Shown here one piece after another: positions 1-11,300 of a stretch of DNA of 64,000 nt. Position 1 is the first letter of the stretch. Each line of letters starts with the position of its first letter. The notes beneath the pieces were generated by a model. That model was not told the origin of the DNA. It was given only the letters and a program-made list of their open reading frames with translations, and ran no database searches. This DNA comes from Betaproteobacteria bacterium (GTDB taxonomy: Bacteria; Pseudomonadota; Gammaproteobacteria; Burkholderiales; Usitatibacteraceae), in assembly GCA_016709665.1 (NCBI GenBank), contig JADJMI010000029.1, positions 124,001 to 188,000 on the forward strand, in the 5' to 3' direction. The position numbers and the translations under genes are program-made.

Positions 1-1009
1 CCTGGTCGAGGCGCGCGAGCACCGCGCCAACGCGCGCATGGGCCTCGTCCGCCCCGTGGCCAACGTGCGCGACGCGACGAACGCGCAGGCCTCGCGTCCC
101 GCCTACCTCTACGCGTTGCACCATTTCGCCCTGCTGCAGCGGGACGGCTACCACCTCCAGTGGAACCGCACCGGCGCGCTGCAGCTCGCCGAGGGCGACA
201 ACGAAGCGCGCCGGTTCGAGGCCATCGCGAGTTCGCAGGGCTGGCCGGCGCAGGTGCTCGGGTTCGTGGATGCGTCCGAGGCATCACGCCTGGCCGGGCG
301 CGAGGTGCGCGGCCCCGGGTGGTGGATGCCCCGGGCCGCCTGCGTGTCGCCCGAGAGCCTCGACATCGCCGGGCTCGCGCGGGCCGGCGCCCGCGTGCGC
401 CGCGTGCGCGGCCGCGCGCTGCGCGTGGAGCGCGAGGGCGCCCACTGGCGCGCCTTCTCCGGCGACGGTTCGCTCCTGGGCGAGGCTCCCGTGCTGGTGC
501 TCGCGAACGCCGCCGACTGCGCGCGCCTCCTGCCCGAGGCCCGCCTGCCCTTCCACGCCGTGCGCGGCCAGGTGACCTACCTGCCGGCGTCGCCCGATCG
601 TCGCCTCGATGTCGTCGTGAGCGGCAGCGGCTACGTCGCCCCGCTCGCGGACGGCGGCCACGTGATCGGCGCGACCTACGGGCATGACGACCCGGGCGAG
701 GACGTGCGCGCGGGCGACCATCGCGAGAACCTCGCGAAAGCCGAATCGATGCTGCCCGGTTTCACGGCCGGGCTGCGCCCGGTGGATCTCGAAGGCTGGA
801 CCGGCCACCGCACCACGGTGCCCGACCGGCTCCCCGTCTTCGGCGAGACGGCGGTTCCCGGCGTCTGGGTGGCCGCGGGTCTGGGGTCGCGCGGCCTGCT
901 GTGGGGGCCGCTCGGCGCCGAGCTGCTGGCGAGCCGGCTCTCGGGCGATCCCTCGCCGCTGCCGCGCGATCTCGCCGGCGCGCTCTCGCCGCGGCGCTTC
1001 CTGTCGTAG
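1..1009 (+). CDS. mnmC: MnmC C-terminal FAD oxidoreductase domain (5' end cut by window)
   Basis: The reading frame is open from base 2, so the gene begins before the window; 335 residues are visible. They match the FAD-dependent C-terminal domain of bifunctional MnmC, which removes the carboxymethyl group from cmnm5s2U in the tRNA wobble position before methylation by the other domain. Visible family features are the R-P-x-x-x-x-R-D-A segment and YALHHF near the start, the strand FHAVRGQVTYLP, and the C-terminal FAD-binding stretch GVWVAAGLGSRGLLWGPLGA. The methyltransferase half is not visible, so a stand-alone MnmC-like oxidase cannot be excluded. It converges on the YeeE gene with a 17-base gap. 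Confidence 0.8.
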   Translation, partial: LVEAREHRANARMGLVRPVANVRDATNAQASRPAYLYALHHFALLQRDGYHLQWNRTGALQLAEGDNEARRFEAIASSQGWPAQVLGFVDASEASRLAGREVRGPGWWMPRAACVSPESLDIAGLARAGARVRRVRGRALRVEREGAHWRAFSGDGSLLGEAPVLVLANAADCARLLPEARLPFHAVRGQVTYLPASPDRRLDVVVSGSGYVAPLADGGHVIGATYGHDDPGEDVRAGDHRENLAKAESMLPGFTAGLRPVDLEGWTGHRTTVPDRLPVFGETAVPGVWVAAGLGSRGLLWGPLGAELLASRLSGDPSPLPRDLAGALSPRRFLS

Positions 1010-1026
1010 GACTCGAGCCGGCGGGG

Positions 1027-1623
1027 TCAGCCGGGCGGCCGCAGCCCCGCGAAACGCCTTTCCGCGGCACGCATCGCGAGCCCGGCGGCGACCAGGATTC
1101 CGATGAACAGGAGCACGTACCAGCCCATCGACAATCCGGTGAGCGCCGGCAGCGTGATTTCGCCCACGGCGCTTTCGCGCACCCAGGCGTCGACGCCGGA
1201 CAGCAGTTCGGCGAACAGGTAGACCCCGCCCAGCATCCCGGCGAGGAACGCGAAACCGTCGAGCCTTCCCGTGGCGCAGGCCGCCACCGAGGTGCCCGGG
1301 CAATAGCCGCCGACGAGAAACCCGACGCCGAAGACGAGGCCGCCCACGATCGCTCCGGCATAGCTCGTGGGCTCGACGTAGAGCTCCGCCAGGTCGAGCA
1401 CGCCGGCCGTCGACAGCAGGAAGAGCCCGGCCATCGCGGTCACGATGGCGGAGAACATCACCTTCACCACCGCCATGTCGTAGAAATAGAACACGGCCGT
1501 GAGCTTGCGGGCGCTGCCGAAGCCCGCGCGCTCGAGCGCGAAGCCGAAGCCGAAGCCGAGCAGCACGGCCAGGCCGAGATTCGCGGCCTGCGAGAGTTCC
1601 AGGGTCGATGAGAGCGGAAGCAT
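1027..1623 (-). CDS. YeeE/YedE-family sulfur transporter, second half
   Basis: A 198-residue polytopic membrane protein of the YeeE/YedE (TsuA-like, thiosulfate uptake) family. It carries the diagnostic Cys motif GGYCPGTSVAACATG about two-thirds along and several hydrophobic helices. The ATG at 1623 overlaps the TGA of the upstream half by one base (TGATG), implying coupled translation. Family members occur either as one long protein or as two short proteins, each carrying a conserved Cys motif; this locus has the two-protein form. Substrate assignment (thiosulfate or another sulfur species) is inferred from the family only. Confidence 0.85.
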   Translation of the reverse strand: MLPLSSTLELSQAANLGLAVLLGFGFGFALERAGFGSARKLTAVFYFYDMAVVKVMFSAIVTAMAGLFLLSTAGVLDLAELYVEPTSYAGAIVGGLVFGVGFLVGGYCPGTSVAACATGRLDGFAFLAGMLGGVYLFAELLSGVDAWVRESAVGEITLPALTGLSMGWYVLLFIGILVAAGLAMRAAERRFAGLRPPG

Positions 1624-2180
1624 CAGAGCCACTCCTTCCTGAGGATCCAGGCGGCCGCGTACGCCGCCGCGAACACCGAGCCCATGAACACCAGGCTCCC
1701 CACGTTGAGGATCGAGCCGCCGGTGAGCGCCTGCCCGCTCGTGCAGCCCATGGCGATCTTCGCCCCGATGCCCGCCACGATGCCGCCTCCGGCCGCGGTC
1801 GCCAGGCGCTGCCCGCCCGAAAGGCGCGGGCCCTTCTCGATCGTGAGTCGCGTGCGCCCGGCGAGCCAGCCCGAGAGCGCCGCGCCGGCGAACGCCCCGA
1901 TGAGCAGGAACACGAGCCACGCCGTGAGCGGCGAACCGCTCGCGAGGTAGCGCGCGTGCACGGGATTGGCCAGCGCGTGCTCGGGCGAGATCGCGTTCGC
2001 GATCCACGCGGCGACCGACGAGAAGGCGCCCGTGGCCCCGAGCCCCCTTCCCGCCACGAGGTACGAGGCGAGGAGCACGAGGCCGAGCAGCGCGCCGACG
2101 GCGTACGGGTTCCAGTAGGGCTGCGCGCTCGTGCCCGGCGGCGCCGGCGGGCGGATCGGGGCGGGAATCGTGGCATTCAT
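1623..2180 (-). CDS. YeeE/YedE-family sulfur transporter, first half
   Basis: A 185-residue membrane protein, partner of the downstream half. It has the second conserved Cys motif of the family (AMGCTSGQALTGG) and four to five hydrophobic segments. I start it at the ATG at 2180, 32 bases after the ompP1-like stop, which gives a short Pro-rich N-terminus before the first helix. It lies in one transcription unit with the outer-membrane protein upstream and the second half downstream, suggesting an outer-membrane pore plus inner-membrane uptake of a sulfur compound or hydrophobic substrate. That pairing is my inference. Confidence 0.85.
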   Translation of the reverse strand: MNATIPAPIRPPAPPGTSAQPYWNPYAVGALLGLVLLASYLVAGRGLGATGAFSSVAAWIANAISPEHALANPVHARYLASGSPLTAWLVFLLIGAFAGAALSGWLAGRTRLTIEKGPRLSGGQRLATAAGGGIVAGIGAKIAMGCTSGQALTGGSILNVGSLVFMGSVFAAAYAAAWILRKEWL

Positions 2181-2212
2181 GGCGTCGTGTCTCCGGTGTC
2201 CTTCGGGGGTGG

Positions 2213-3542
2213 TCAGAAGCGGGCGGTGTAGCCCAGGCCGATCGCGTATTCCTTCATGCGGATCGTCTCGGTCGTGGTGGGCGGCGCGCCGAGCGAAGCG
2301 AGCAGGCTCGTGCCCGACACCTCGTTCTTCGCGGCGTAGAGCCCGTAGCCGGTGATCTCGGATTTCGCGTCGAGGCGATACGTGAAGCCCGCGGTGTAGT
2401 GGTCCTTGATGAGGCCTGGCGCGAGGATGTTGAAGGTGACGTCGCGCGCGAGGATCGGGTTGTCGCTGCGGTTGTAGCCCGCGCGCAGGACCCAGTTGGC
2501 GTTCGCCGCGTACTGCACGCCGAACTTCCACACGTCCACGTCCTGCCAGCCGAACCCGGCGCCGGCCGAACCGCCCAGGCACGCGTCCGCCTGCCCGCCG
2601 AAGCAATTCAGGATGTTCGTGCTGGGGTTGCTCACGGACGCCGAATCGCTGTAGCTGATGCGTTCGTAGTCGGCCGCGATCACCCACTTCGGGTCGGGTC
2701 GCCACGCGAGGCCGGCGGACCAGTTCGAGGGAATGTCGAAGGCGCCCCTGCTCGGCGAAGAGACCCTTGTACTTCTCGAACTCGCCCATGCGCACCTTCG
2801 TGGCGTAGGCGAGGCCCACCGACACGGGACCGAAGTCGCCGTAGTACCCCACGCGCGCGCCGAAGCCGAAGGCGTCGTCGAAGCCGCGGTTGGTCACGTT
2901 GCCCATCGACGTGGACAGCATCGGGTTGTCGAAGGCCTGCAGGCCGTCGGCGCTGAAGCGCTGGTAGGCGATGACCGGCGCGATGCCGATCGAGTGCGCG
3001 GGCGCGAGCCGGAACGCGGCGTAGGGCGCGACCATGAGCTGCGTGAGGTTCACGCCGAGCCGGCCGTTGCCGCACAGCAGGTTGTACGGGCCGGGCGAGG
3101 GATTGAACGCGGCGCACGCGCTCGCGGCGGGAACCTGGTCGCCGGCGTAATCGGTGTTCATGCCGCCGTTGCCGAAGACCGAGACGCCGACGGCGATGTC
3201 GGCGCCGATCTTGTGGTTGTAGCCGAACTCGGGAATGAAGAAGTGCGTGCTGTCGCTCGTGACCGAGCCGTCGATGCCCGCGGGGCCCGAGCCGCTGCGG
3301 CTCGCGTCGCGCCTCGGCGAGAACCACGTGAGCCCGACTTGCCACTCGTCGCCGAGCGCGGTCATGGCGGCGGGATTGGCGGCGCCGCCGAACGGCTCCT
3401 GGGCGATGGCGATGCCCGCGCCTCCCATGCCGAGGGACTTGAGCCCGTAGGCATGCGAGAAATAGCCGTCGGTCGCCTGCGAGGCGAAGGGAATGCAGGC
3501 GAGCGCCGCGAGGACGGCGGAGGTGACGAGGCGGGTCTTCAT
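2213..3542 (-). pseudogene. OmpP1/FadL-family outer-membrane transporter, split by one frameshift
   Basis: The N-terminal part (signal peptide ending SQA, then TDGYFSHAYGLKSLGMGGAG typical of FadL/OmpP1) reads in one frame to FAEQG. The C-terminal beta-barrel part (from about WVIAADYERISY to the terminal Phe of GLGYTARF) reads in another. The frames meet at a C run at 2745-2748 (GGGG on the coding strand). Removing one base gives one continuous protein of about 442 residues ending in the aromatic residue expected for barrel insertion. Both parts are well conserved, so I suspect a sequencing indel rather than decay. FadL-type proteins import long-chain fatty acids or aromatic hydrocarbons. It is first in the unit with the YeeE pair. 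Confidence 0.8.
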
Positions 3543-3609
3543 GGACGTTCCTGTGTGACGCCGGGGGCCGGTGGGGCGGAATGCCGGGACGGCCGCTTGT
3601 GGTATGCCG

Positions 3610-3663
3610 GGTAGGGTATATGCTCCGCGCGCGCGGTTTTGCCGGATTGACCCCCGTCAATCC
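3610..3663 (-). promoter_or_regulatory. Putative FNR/DNR-type operator and promoter for ompP1-yeeE
   Basis: A perfect inverted repeat with 8-base arms and a 4-base spacer lies at 3644-3663; its core TTGAC-N4-GTCAA is close to the FNR-family consensus TTGAT-N4-ATCAA. On the minus strand a CATATA hexamer at 3622-3617 would serve as the -10, placing the palindrome centre about 42-44 bases upstream of the expected start. That is the position of class II FNR/CRP activation. The first gene starts at 3542. The spacing fit makes this better than a chance palindrome, but no regulator gene is in the window. Confidence 0.5.
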
Positions 3664-3715
3664 CGCGAGCCGGGCGTTTACCTTTTGCCCTACGCGGAAG
3701 GCGCGAATCCGGCGA

Positions 3716-4885
3716 TCAGCGACGTGGCGCGACGCGCGCGCCTTCCGACAGGTCGTTGCCGGGGTAGAGAACCACCCGCGCGCCCTCCGCGAGACCGGAG
3801 ACGATCTCGACATCGCGCGAGCCGCGAAGGCCCGCCTCCACGACGCGAAGCGCGAGCCGCCCGCCCTCGACCGTGAAGGCGTGCCACTTGCCGTCGCGGC
3901 GGAAAAGCGCGCCGGCGGGCACGCGAAGCGCATCCGCCTTCTCGGCGACGACGATGCGCGCGTCGACGCGGTAGGCGTCACCCAGCCCCGGCGGCACGGC
4001 CTCGAAGTCCGCGACGACCCAGACGCGCTGTTCCTCGACGCCCAGCGCGGAGACCTTGCGGAAGGCGGCCGGCTCCACCGTGCGCACCCGGGCCTCGATC
4101 TCGTCGCCGCCCCAGCCCGTGAGCAGCATGCGCATCCCGGGCTTCACGCGGACGGCGTCGTTCGAGAGCACGTCGACCGCGACCTCCAGCGCCGAAGGAT
4201 CGCCCACGGTGACGAGCACGGTGCCGGGCGTCACGACGCGCTCGCTCTTCTCGGCGATGCGCAGCACGCGGCCGGCCACCGGCGAATCGACCCGCACGGC
4301 GGGCGCGTTCGCGCGCACCGACGCGAGCGCCGCCTGCGCCGCCCGCACGTCGGCCGCCGCGGAAACGGCACGCGCGCGCGCCGCCGCGACGTCCGCCGCC
4401 TTCATGCTCACCGCCGATTCCGCCTGCTCGAGCGCCTGCGGCGACATGAACCTGCCGGCGACGAGGTCGGCGACGCGCTTCTTCTCGCGCACCGCCTGCG
4501 CCGCGTCGGCGTCGGCCCGGCGCACGCGCTCGAAGGCCTCCGCCTCGAGCGCCTTCGCCGACTCGAGCCGCGCCCCCAGCAGGTCGCGGTCCGCCGCCGA
4601 CAGCGGCGTCGGGGCGATCTCGGCCACGAGCTGCCCGGGCTTCACGAGGTCGCCCTCCCGCAGCGTCACGCGCAGCAACCGCCCCGTCACCGGCGAGGCG
4701 ATGCCATAGCGATCGACGGCGCGCGTCTCGCCGTCCTCCTCGATCGTGACCTGCACCGGCCCCCGGCCGACGACGGCCGTCTCGACGACGCGCGGCGACG
4801 GCCAGGCCCACCAGGCGAGGAGCAGGGCGAGGGCGAGGCCGCCCGCCGCCGTGCCGAGGGTCCGTTTCGTGAATGTCATCGCCAT
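3716..4885 (-). CDS. HlyD/MacA-type periplasmic adaptor protein of an ABC exporter
   Basis: A 389-residue membrane-fusion protein with one N-terminal transmembrane helix (about residues 10-29), a biotinyl-lipoyl-like half motif around SPVTGRLLRV, an Ala/Glu-rich alpha-hairpin (about 95-185), the returning lipoyl half SPVAGRVLRI, and a beta-barrel C-terminal region. The family links an inner-membrane ABC or RND pump to the outer membrane or periplasm. It follows the FtsX permease by 7 bases and is last in the ABC-permease-adaptor unit, so it belongs to that transporter. An in-frame ATG six bases downstream of the chosen one is an alternative start. Substrate unknown. Confidence 0.85.
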   Translation of the reverse strand: MAMTFTKRTLGTAAGGLALALLLAWWAWPSPRVVETAVVGRGPVQVTIEEDGETRAVDRYGIASPVTGRLLRVTLREGDLVKPGQLVAEIAPTPLSAADRDLLGARLESAKALEAEAFERVRRADADAAQAVREKKRVADLVAGRFMSPQALEQAESAVSMKAADVAAARARAVSAAADVRAAQAALASVRANAPAVRVDSPVAGRVLRIAEKSERVVTPGTVLVTVGDPSALEVAVDVLSNDAVRVKPGMRMLLTGWGGDEIEARVRTVEPAAFRKVSALGVEEQRVWVVADFEAVPPGLGDAYRVDARIVVAEKADALRVPAGALFRRDGKWHAFTVEGGRLALRVVEAGLRGSRDVEIVSGLAEGARVVLYPGNDLSEGARVAPRR

Positions 4886-4892
4886 CGCTCCG

Positions 4893-7258
4893 TCATTCTC
4901 GCGCTTTCAGGGCCTCGACGAGGTCCATGTGCCGCAGGCGCCAGGCCACCGCCGCGCCGGAGGCCGCCGCCGCCGCGGCCACGGCACCCATGGCGCCCAC
5001 CAGGTTGGCGCCGGTCATCACGTAGGGCATCCGCCACATCTGCGTCGACAGCATCCAGACGAAATAGAGCGTGAACCCGATGCCGAGCGCCATGCCGAAG
5101 GGAAGCCCCACGGCGGTGATGACGCCCTGCTCGCCCAGCAGCAGCGAGGCGGCCTCGCGTTGCGTGAAGCCGAGCACCCGCAGCGTCGCGAGCTCGTAGC
5201 CGCGCTCCGACAGGGCGATGCGCGCGCCGTTGTAGACGAGGCCGAAGGCGATGATCCAGGCGAAGAGCAGGTTCACGGCGATCATGATGCCCACGCTGCG
5301 CTCGATCATGGCGTCGAACTGCTGGCGGGCCGCCTCGCGCAGGTTGGCGCCGGCCACCTGCGGCAGCGTCTTCAGGCGCGCCATGAGCGGCTCGCGCGCG
5401 TCGTCGTCGATGCGCAGGTAGGCGCCGCTGAGCACGTCGCCTTCGCCCAGGAGGCGATTGGCGTAGGCGCGCGACACGTAGGCCGCGTAGCCGATGGGCT
5501 CGTCGACGATGCCCACGATGGGCACGGACTTCCTCGGCCGCGCGCCCTCCAACACCTCCACTTCCAGCCGGTCCCCGGCCCGCACGCCCAGCGTGTCGGC
5601 GAAGATCGCGGTGAGCAGGAGCCCCTCGGGCGGCAGCGCCCAAGGCGTGCCGTCGCCGTCGACGACGCGCCGCATCTGCCCGTCGGGCTCGAGCCCGTAG
5701 AGGACTCCCCGCTTGGTGCGATGGCCGGCGCGCAGCTTCACGGCGACGAGCCGGAACGGCTCGGCCTGCACCACGCCGCCGAGCGACTGGAACGCGTGGA
5801 AGGCCCGGTTGCCGCGCGGCTCGACCAGCAGCGCCTGGATGTCCTCGCGCTGCACGACGGAGAACTGCCACTGCATGAGGTGGCGGATGCCGTCCATCAT
5901 GGCGGTCATCATCACGAGGAGGGCGACGGCGACGGCGATGCCGGTGACGCTGGCGGCCAGGCGCAGGGGACGGCGGGCGAGGTTCCTCACGAGCATGCGC
6001 ATCGCCGGCGAGAGCGCGCGGCGCAGGCCCCAGCGCTCGACGACGCCCGAGTGGAAGCGCGGCGGCGGCTCCGGCCGCATCGACTCCGCGGGCGGCAGCC
6101 GTGCCGCCTTCAGCGCGGCGGGCACGGCGCCCAGCGCCGCCGAGAGCACCGCGAGCCCCACGCCGACCGCGCCGACCGGGAGGACGGCCCCGTGGTCGCG
6201 CATCGGGAAGAAGTAGTACTCCGCGTAGAGCGCGAGCATGTGGCCCGCGAAGGGCAGGCCCGTGCCGACCCCGAGCGCCGCGCCCACGAGCGAGATGACG
6301 AGGGCGAGCTGCAGGTAGTGGAAGGCGATCCGGGCGCCGGAGTAGCCGAAGGCCTTGAGCAGGCCCACCTGCGAGCGCTGCATCTGCACGAGGCGCGTGA
6401 GGACCGTGTAGAGCAGGAACGCCCCCACGGCGAGGAAGATGCTCGGCGTGATGCGCGCCATGGTGCGGTTCTGCGCGATCTCGTCGGAGAGGAACCGGTG
6501 CGAGAGCTGGTCTTCGCGGTCGTACGCGCCGGCGCCGCCGTAGGGCGCGAGCACGCGGTCCATCTCCCCCAGCACCGTCGCCGGCGAGGCGCCCGGGGCG
6601 AGGCGCACCGCGACGTCGTTGAAGGCGCCGTCGAGATCGTAGGCGGCCGCGAGCGCCTTGCGGTCCATCCACAGGATGCCGAAGCGTCGGTTGTCCGGAA
6701 CGAGCTGCCCCGGTCCCAGCGCGTAGATGTACTCCGGCGAGATGCCGACGCCGACGACGCGCAGGCGCTGGTAGCGGCCGTTCATCACCGCGCGGATCGT
6801 GTCGCCCGGCTCGAGGGCGTTGGCCTTGGCGAAGGCCTCGCTCGCGAGCGCCTCGTCGGCGGATCCCGGAACCGGCAGGCGTCCGCGAACGAGGTGCAGC
6901 GCGTTGAGCCCGCCCGCGGCCTCGACCGGCATCGACACGACGAGGCCCCGCGCCGGCTCGGCGAGACCGGGCACGTCGAGGTTCACGCGCACCGCGACGC
7001 GGGTCTCCAGCGCCGCGATGCCCGGGATGGCCTCGAGGCTCCGCGCGACGGGCTCGGGGGCGCGCACGAGCGAGGCGAAGGCGTCCGCGAAGCGGTTGTC
7101 CTCGTAGAACGCGGCCTGGGAGGCCGCGAGCGTGCGGTTCACGGAGGAGAGGGAGACGAACGAATTGATGCCGCCGGCCACCACGAGCGCGCAGGCGATC
7201 ACCTGGCCGCGCAGGTGCCACGCGTCGCGGAACATCTTGAGATCGAGGGCGGCGAGCC

Positions 7259-7262
<4 letters not shown>
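4893..7262 (-). CDS. ABC transporter permease with two FtsX-like domains
   Basis: A 789-residue permease with an N-terminal membrane helix, a large periplasmic domain, a first FtsX membrane block (about residues 265-410), a second soluble domain and a second FtsX block near the C-terminus. I start it at a GTG at 7262 whose last two bases plus the following A form the TGA of the ATPase gene (GTGA overlap), which couples the two. This duplicated FtsX arrangement is that of MacB/LolC-like mechanotransmission or export systems. With the ATPase upstream and the HlyD-type adaptor downstream, a MacAB-like exporter of an unknown substrate is likely. Confidence 0.85.
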
Positions 7263-7969
<707 letters not shown>

Positions 7970-7982
7970 GCGCTCCTTTCGG

Positions 7983-8135
7983 TCAGGGCCCGCGCTTCGC
8001 GAGCCCCCGGGGCCGGAGGGCGAAGACGACGGGCATCAGGTCGTACACGGTACCGGAGACGGGGTCGCGCGTGGCGAGGTACCCGGCGATCGTCAGGCCG
8101 CGAAGGGCCGCGCGCGGGAAAAGGCGTCCGGACAT
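7983..8135 (-). CDS. Possible small protein, 50 residues, unrecognised
   Basis: An ATG frame in the 334-base gap between the ABC unit and uvrA. It encodes a basic N-terminus (MSGRLFPRAALRG), a central YLATRDPVSGTVYDLMPVVFAL segment and an Arg/Lys-rich end. It is preceded by CGGAG four to five bases before the ATG and ends 13 bases before the ATPase start, so it could lead that unit. No homologue is recognised and GC-rich DNA produces such frames by chance; treat as tentative. Confidence 0.3.
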   Translation of the reverse strand: MSGRLFPRAALRGLTIAGYLATRDPVSGTVYDLMPVVFALRPRGLAKRGP

Positions 8136-8303
8136 GCTCCGATCCTGCACCCGGATTGGGGACGGTTTGTTGTCGGCTGTCAGGGACGGGCAGGGTTATC
8201 CACAATCGAAAGACCGAGGTCCCATTGACGCCGCAGGGACGCGCCGGCGTGCCTACAATGGCCGATTGCGCGCCCGACTCCGGGCGCCGACCGTCGGGAT
8301 CCC
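8136..8303 (+). promoter_or_regulatory. Upstream region of the double uvrA
   Basis: A non-coding stretch before uvrA. It holds a TACAAT hexamer at 8253-8258 that could be the -10 of the uvrA promoter, about 46 bases before the ATG. A TTGACG at 8225-8230 is too far upstream (23-base spacer) to be a normal -35. I see no LexA-like CTGT-N8-ACAG site. A single TTATCCACA (8196-8204) matches a DnaA box but stands alone. Confidence 0.35.
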
Positions 8304-11300
8304 ATGAACGACCTCACGCCTCCCCCCATCCCCGCGGATGCCGCCGCCGAGGGCGTCATCGCCATCCGAGGCGCGCGCCAGAACAACCTCAAGAACCTCG
8401 ACCTCGACCTGCCCACGGGCGAGCTGATCGTGGTGACGGGGCCTTCGGGCTCGGGCAAGAGCTCCCTCGTCTTCGACACGCTCTACGCCGAGGGGCAGCG
8501 CCGCTACGTCGAGACCTTCTCGCCCTACGCGCGGCAGTTCCTCGACCGCATGGACAAGCCCCAGGTCGACTCGATCGACGGGATCCCGCCGGCCATCGCG
8601 ATCGACCAGACCAACCCCGTGCGCACCTCGCGCTCGACGGTCGGCACGATGACGGAGCTGAACGACCACCTGAAGCTGCTCTTCGCGCGCGCCGGCCACC
8701 TGCACTGCCGCCAGTGCGCCCGGCCCGTGCGGCGCGACTCGCCGGAATCGATCTTCGTCGAGATGGGCGAACGGGCGAAGGCGGCCGGCGACCCGCGGCT
8801 CGCGATCACCTTTCCCGTCGACGTGCCCGCCAACTTCACCGAGGACGAGGTCGCGAAGCACCTGGAGGCGCAAGGCTACGCGCGCATCCACCGGCGCAAG
8901 GGCCCGCGGCTCGACGTGACGCAGGACCGCATCCGCATGGGCAGCGCCGAGAAGGCGCGCACGGTGGAGGCCATCGAGGCGGCGCTTCGCGTGGGCGCGG
9001 GACGCGTGAACGTGTTCGTCGAGGAAGGCGCCACCCCGTGGCGCTTCTCCACGGACCTGCACTGCCCCGACTGCGACATCCACTATTCGGATCCCACCCC
9101 GGCGCGCTTTTCCTTCAACTCGCCCATCGGCGCCTGCGAGAAGTGCCGCGGCTTCGGCCGCGTGATCGGCGTGGACTACGGCCTCGTGGTGCCGGACGAA
9201 TCGAAGTCCCTCGGCGGGGGCGCGGTGAAGCCCTTCCAGACCGCGAGCTTCGACGAATGCCAGGACGACCTCGTGAAGTACGCGAGGAAGCGCGGCGTCG
9301 CGCTCGACATCGCCTGGCGCGACCTGCCGGCGGAACATCGCCGCTGGGTGATCGAGGGGGACGACGACTGGCTCGGCTGGAACAAGACGGGCAAGACGCA
9401 CTGGTACGGCGTGGAGCGCTTCTTCGAATGGCTGGAGACCAAGGCCTACAAGATGCACATCCGCGTGCTGCTCTCGAAGTACCGGGCCTACACGCCGTGC
9501 GTCGCCTGCGACGGCGCGCGCCTCAAGCCCGAGTCGCTCCTGTGGCGCGTGGGCTCGAAGACCGAGGCGGATGCGGCGCTCGACCCCGCGAAGCGCCATT
9601 CGCCCCGCGGCACGCGGTGGAGCCTCGACGCGCTGGCGGCCCTGCCGGGCCTGTCCCTGCACGACGTGATGCTGCTGCCCCTCGTGAAGGCGCGCGACTT
9701 CTTCGCGCGCCTCGCGCTGCCCGCCCCGCTCGACGAGGCCACCGAGTTGCTGCTCGACGCCGTCAACGCGCGCCTCGCCTTCGTGTGCGAGGTGGGCCTG
9801 GGCTACCTCACGCTGGACCGGCAGTCGCGCACGCTCTCCGGCGGCGAGGTGCAGCGCATCAACCTCACCACGGCCCTCGGCACGTCGCTGGTGAACACGC
9901 TCTTCGTGCTGGACGAGCCCTCCATCGGATTGCACCCGCGCGACATGGGCCGCGTGATCGGGGTGATGAAGCGCCTGCGCGACGCGGGCAATTCCCTCGT
10001 CGTCGTGGAGCACGACCCGCAGATCATGCTGGAGGCGGACCGCCTGCTCGACATGGGGCCCGGCCCGGGCGAGCGCGGCGGCGAGATCGTCTTCTTCGGT
10101 CCGCCGGACGACCTGAAGCAGGCGACGACGCTGACCGCGGAGTACCTCTCGGGCCGGCGGCGCGCGGACCGGGGCGTCACCGCCACGCCGCCCGCGGCCG
10201 ACACGCCCCGGCTCGCGCTGCGGGGCCTCACGCACCACAACCTCAAGGACATCGACGTCGAGCTGCCCCTGCACCGGCTCGTCTGCATCACGGGCGTCTC
10301 GGGGTCGGGCAAGTCGACGCTGGTGCAGGACATCCTGCACCCCGCGCTCCTCAAGCACCTGGGCAAGCCGACGGAATCCCCGGGCGATCATCGCGAGATC
10401 CACGGCCTCGCGCGCATCTCGGATGTCGTGTTCGTCGACCAGTCGCCCATCGGCCGCACGACGCGCTCCAACCCGGCGAGCTACGTCGGCGCCTTCGACG
10501 CGATCCGCGCCCTCTTCGCGAAGGCCGAGGAATCGAAGCGCCGCGGCTACACGCCGGGCACCTTCAGCTTCAACTCCGGCAACGGCCGCTGCCCGACCTG
10601 CAGCGGCAACGGCTTCGAGCACGTGGAGATGCAGTTCCTCTCGGACGTGTACCTGCGCTGCCCGGACTGCAACGGCCGCCGCTACCGCGACGAGGTGCTG
10701 GAGGTGAAATGGGGCGGGCGCAGCATCGCCGAGGCGCTCGAACTCACCGTGAACGAGGCGCTCGCGTTCTTCGCCGGCGAGGCCGAGATCGTCGCGCGCC
10801 TGAAGCCCCTCGCGGACGTCGGCCTCGACTACCTGCGCCTGGGCCAGCCCGTGCCGACGCTCTCCGGCGGCGAGGCGCAGCGCCTGAAGCTCGCCGGCCA
10901 CCTGATCGAGGCCGCGGGACGCCCCGTGGCCAAGCTGCCGCGCCGCCCGGCCGATTCCATCGCCGCGGCCCTCACCCCGGCGATCATGCCGGCCCGCACG
11001 CGCCTGTTCCTCTTCGACGAGCCCACGACGGGCCTTCACTTCGACGACGTCGCCAAGCTCCTCGTCGCCTTCCGGCGCCTCATCGCGGCCGGCCACTCGC
11101 TCGTCGTCATCGAGCACAACCTCGACGTCATCCGCGCCGCCGACTGGCTCGTCGACCTCGGCCCCGAGGGCGGCGATGCCGGCGGCGAGCTGGTCTTCGC
11201 CGGCACGCCCAAAAACTCGATGAACCATCCGACGTCGCACACGGGCAAAGCCCTGAAGGAGTACGACGCCGCCCTGAATTCCCCGAATCATCTGCGTTCA

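Noticed and set aside
8196..8204. TTATCCACA, a perfect DnaA box before uvrA
   Set aside because: A single box without a cluster, AT-rich element or dnaA/dnaN neighbours is expected by chance and does not indicate an origin.
8225..8258. TTGACG and TACAAT as a paired promoter for uvrA
   Set aside because: The spacer is 23 bases, too long for a sigma70 promoter; only the TACAAT is kept as a possible -10.
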